This document shows positions 5,800 to 7,553 of a DNA stretch of 7,553 bases, one piece after another. Each line of letters starts with the position of its first letter. Within the stretch, counting starts at the first letter, position 1. Under the pieces are notes generated by a model that worked only from the letters and a program-made list of their open reading frames with translations, made no database searches and was not told the DNA's origin. The stretch comes from Planctomycetota bacterium (GTDB taxonomy: Bacteria; Planctomycetota; Phycisphaerae; WQYP01), in contig JAKAYZ010000082.1 in NCBI GenBank assembly GCA_021816165.1, forward strand, positions 1 through 7,553, in the 5' to 3' direction. A program made the position numbers and the translations under genes.

Positions 5800-7497
5800 T
5801 TGGCGGACGACCGTAAAACCTCCACCCAACCATCAAGCCATCGCCATGTTATCTCCAACGCCAACCTGATTTCCCGCCTGACCATGGCATCGCGGGTGTT
5901 TGGCCTGCTGCGGGATAAAATCTGCAGCTACTTCCTCGGCGTCGGTGTTGTCTGGTCCGCCTTCTGGATGGGGTTTCAAATTCCCAACCTCTTCCGCCGC
6001 ATTTTCGGCGAAGGGGCTCTGACCGCCCTTTTCGTGCCTGCTTATACCAAGTTGCGGTCGGAACAGGGGGTGGCCGCTGCCGATCAATTTGCACGGTCGG
6101 TGCTCGTGCTGCTGGCGCTGGTTCTCGCCGCCATCACCATCATCGGCGAATGTGTGGTATTGCCGCTGGCACTCAATAATAATCTATTGCCTGAAAACCG
6201 CCTCGCCGCCGGCATGATCGCGCTGATGCTGCCCTACACCATGGCCATCTGTGTGGTGGCTTTGCTTGGGGCCTTCGCAGCCGTGCACAACAGGTTTGCC
6301 AGTCAAAGCCTCGCACCCATCACCACCAGCATACTCATGGCCCTGGGCGCAGCCCTGCCGGCCATGTATTTTGCCCGCCACGCACCCCTTTCAGACCGCA
6401 TCTGGTGGGTGGCGGCGGCTGTACTGGCATCCGGTGTCGTGCAGTTGCTCATGCTGGGGATAACGGCACACCGCAGCGGTCTGCGCTGGGGCCGCCTTGA
6501 ATTTTCATCTCCGGCCGTCAAATCCGTCATTCGCCAGATGGGCGTGATGGTGGTGGGTTTCTCGGCTGTGCAGATCAACACTTTTCTCGATTCGCAAATC
6601 GCGTGGTGGTTTTCTCCCGATGGCCATCAGGGTAGCCATTATTTACATATTGGATCATGGCACGTTCATCTGCCCATGCTCACCGGTGCTTTGGGCAAGC
6701 TCTCCGTGGCCCAACGCATCTATATGCTGCCCGTTGGTGTTTTCGGTGTGGCCATTGCCACCGCCGTCTTTCCCCGTCTTTCGGCATTGGCTGCAGAGTC
6801 CCGCCTTGATGATCTAAAGGAGCTGTTGCGCGGGGCGTTTCGTCGCGGATTGTTTCTAAGCATACCCGCCACCGTCGGTATGATTATTGTCGCCCATACG
6901 CTGATTAGCGCCATTTACCTCGGCGGACACGTTTCTGCTGCCGATGTGGCACGCGCCACGCGGGCGGCACGGTGGTTTTGCGCCGGCATCTGGGCCTTTG
7001 AATTGCAAATGATCCTGATACGTGTGTTTTACGCCTTTCATGATTCCCGCACGCCGATGAAGGTGGCACTTGCCGCCGTCGCACTTAATCTGGCCTTGAA
7101 TGTGCTGCTTATCTGGCCGCTGGGCGTCGCCGGTATCGCCGCCAGCACCACGATATCGGCCATCTTTCAATGCGTGTTATTGCTATCGCTGCTGCGCCGG
7201 CGCATCGGCCATCTGCAACTGCGCAGTACAGGCGGCATGCTGCTGCGCGTGCTGGTTGCAACGGCGGCCATGGCGGCGGCGGCACTCGCCGTTGCGGCGG
7301 TATGCCACCGGTGGCTGCATGTGCTTCCCGCCCATCCCATCGTTGCCCACATTATTACGCTTTTATTTTTGGTTGGCGTGGCCGCTACCGTTTACGCCCT
7401 CGCAGCCCGCTGGCTGAATATTTCAGAATTGGCCCACGCGCCAATCATCGGCCGCTTCGCACACCGAAAGGGCACCAAGGCGCGGTCCGAAGTGTAA
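5800..7497 (+). CDS. murJ: Lipid II flippase MurJ (MviN family)
   Basis: A 565-residue inner-membrane protein of the MOP superfamily that moves lipid II from the cytoplasmic to the outer face for peptidoglycan synthesis. The hydrophobicity pattern fits about 14 membrane helices. Relative to E. coli, the first helices align without gaps (offset 14): SRV with Arg32 (E. coli Arg18), LLRD with Arg38 and Asp39 (Arg24, Asp25), IPNLFRRIFGEG with Arg66 (Arg52) and Glu71 (Glu57). Arg306 in AQR corresponds to Arg270. The position of E. coli Asp39 is Ser53. Between helices near 268-300 there is an insertion of about 22 residues rich in His (His276, 280, 283, 288, 290). The C-terminal helices are Ala-rich (about 485-505), and the protein ends in a basic tail. 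The first 30 residues are polar and longer than in E. coli. The start is TTG 5800; GTG 5764 is the alternative. It lies 43 bases after thiD2-thiE and is probably in one transcript with lpxA. Confidence 0.94.
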   Translation: MADDRKTSTQPSSHRHVISNANLISRLTMASRVFGLLRDKICSYFLGVGVVWSAFWMGFQIPNLFRRIFGEGALTALFVPAYTKLRSEQGVAAADQFARSVLVLLALVLAAITIIGECVVLPLALNNNLLPENRLAAGMIALMLPYTMAICVVALLGAFAAVHNRFASQSLAPITTSILMALGAALPAMYFARHAPLSDRIWWVAAAVLASGVVQLLMLGITAHRSGLRWGRLEFSSPAVKSVIRQMGVMVVGFSAVQINTFLDSQIAWWFSPDGHQGSHYLHIGSWHVHLPMLTGALGKLSVAQRIYMLPVGVFGVAIATAVFPRLSALAAESRLDDLKELLRGAFRRGLFLSIPATVGMIIVAHTLISAIYLGGHVSAADVARATRAARWFCAGIWAFELQMILIRVFYAFHDSRTPMKVALAAVALNLALNVLLIWPLGVAGIAASTTISAIFQCVLLLSLLRRRIGHLQLRSTGGMLLRVLVATAAMAAAALAVAAVCHRWLHVLPAHPIVAHIITLLFLVGVAATVYALAARWLNISELAHAPIIGRFAHRKGTKARSEV

Positions 7498-7503
7498 ATC
7501 CCT

Positions 7504-7553
7504 ATGCTCATTGTGCACCGAAACGCCCCCGTGCATGCCCGACGGCTGGACGG
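7504..7553 (+). CDS. Possible start of a further gene, cut by the window edge
   Basis: An ATG seven bases after the murJ stop opens a frame that stays open for the last 16 codons (MLIVHRNAPVHARR...). There is no clear ribosome-binding site, and the fragment is too short to recognise. It may be the next gene of the lpxA-thiD2E-murJ block or chance. Confidence 0.2.
   Translation, partial: MLIVHRNAPVHARRLD

Noticed and set aside
5757..5816. 19-codon frame from ATG 5757 overlapping the murJ start
   Set aside because: It follows the thiD2-thiE stop directly and overlaps the murJ TTG in another frame; no ribosome-binding site and nothing recognisable. A leader peptide is possible but unsupported.
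7261..7302. GCGGC-rich short repeats near the murJ end
   Set aside because: These encode an Ala-rich membrane helix in frame, so codon bias explains them; not a separate repeat element.

Overview
The window is one co-directional stretch: six protein genes, all on the + strand, packed closely. The largest gap is under 200 bases, and there is no RNA gene, mobile element, CRISPR array or repeat family that I can see. The base composition is moderately GC-rich. An LpxA acyltransferase points to a diderm that makes lipid A, and a MurJ flippase points to a peptidoglycan cell wall. The thiamine gene is a ThiD2-ThiE fusion, the MurJ has an insertion of a kind I associate with planctomycetal homologues, and a secreted CBM9-like protein is present. 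Together these fit a Planctomycetota-type bacterium, perhaps Phycisphaerae, but that is an inference from protein style (about 50-60% sure) and not a database result.

Layout. (1) 3-659: the C-terminal end of a MscS-type mechanosensitive channel with a cyclic-nucleotide-binding domain, cut by the left window edge. (2) 660-777: a leader region with a stem-loop, then a GTG-started ferredoxin/flavodoxin-NADP+ reductase of the thioredoxin-reductase-like (YumC) type, 778-1821. (3) 1822-1897: a spacer with an 18-base near-palindrome, then a putative secreted lipoprotein with a CBM9-like (DOMON-type) beta-sandwich domain, about 1898-2821. (4) 2822-2999: a spacer ending in a perfect 7-bp hairpin, then a soluble family-2 glycosyltransferase of the polyprenyl-phosphate sugar transferase type, 3000-3788. 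(5) A likely intrinsic terminator at about 3800-3830. (6) A tight second block: lpxA (3859-4707), overlapping by ATGA with thiD2-thiE (4704-5756), then murJ (5800-7497) after 43 bases. An open frame from 7504 may be the start of another gene cut by the right edge.

How the genes fit together. Most of the window concerns the cell envelope: an osmotic-release channel, a secreted carbohydrate-binding-like protein, a lipid-linked glycosyltransferase, the first step of lipid A synthesis and the lipid II flippase. The reductase supplies electrons from NADPH to ferredoxin or flavodoxin (or the reverse). The thiamine enzyme couples the last kinase step on the pyrimidine moiety to thiamine phosphate synthesis. 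The placement of thiD2-thiE between lpxA and murJ, with translational coupling to lpxA, looks like co-expression of housekeeping functions and not a dedicated system.

I found no convincing evidence of a novel multi-gene system. The points most worth checking are the ThiD2-ThiE fusion and its odd operon partners, the loss of the conserved TM2 aspartate and the His-rich insertion in MurJ, and three compact inverted repeats without T-tracts lying just upstream of genes.
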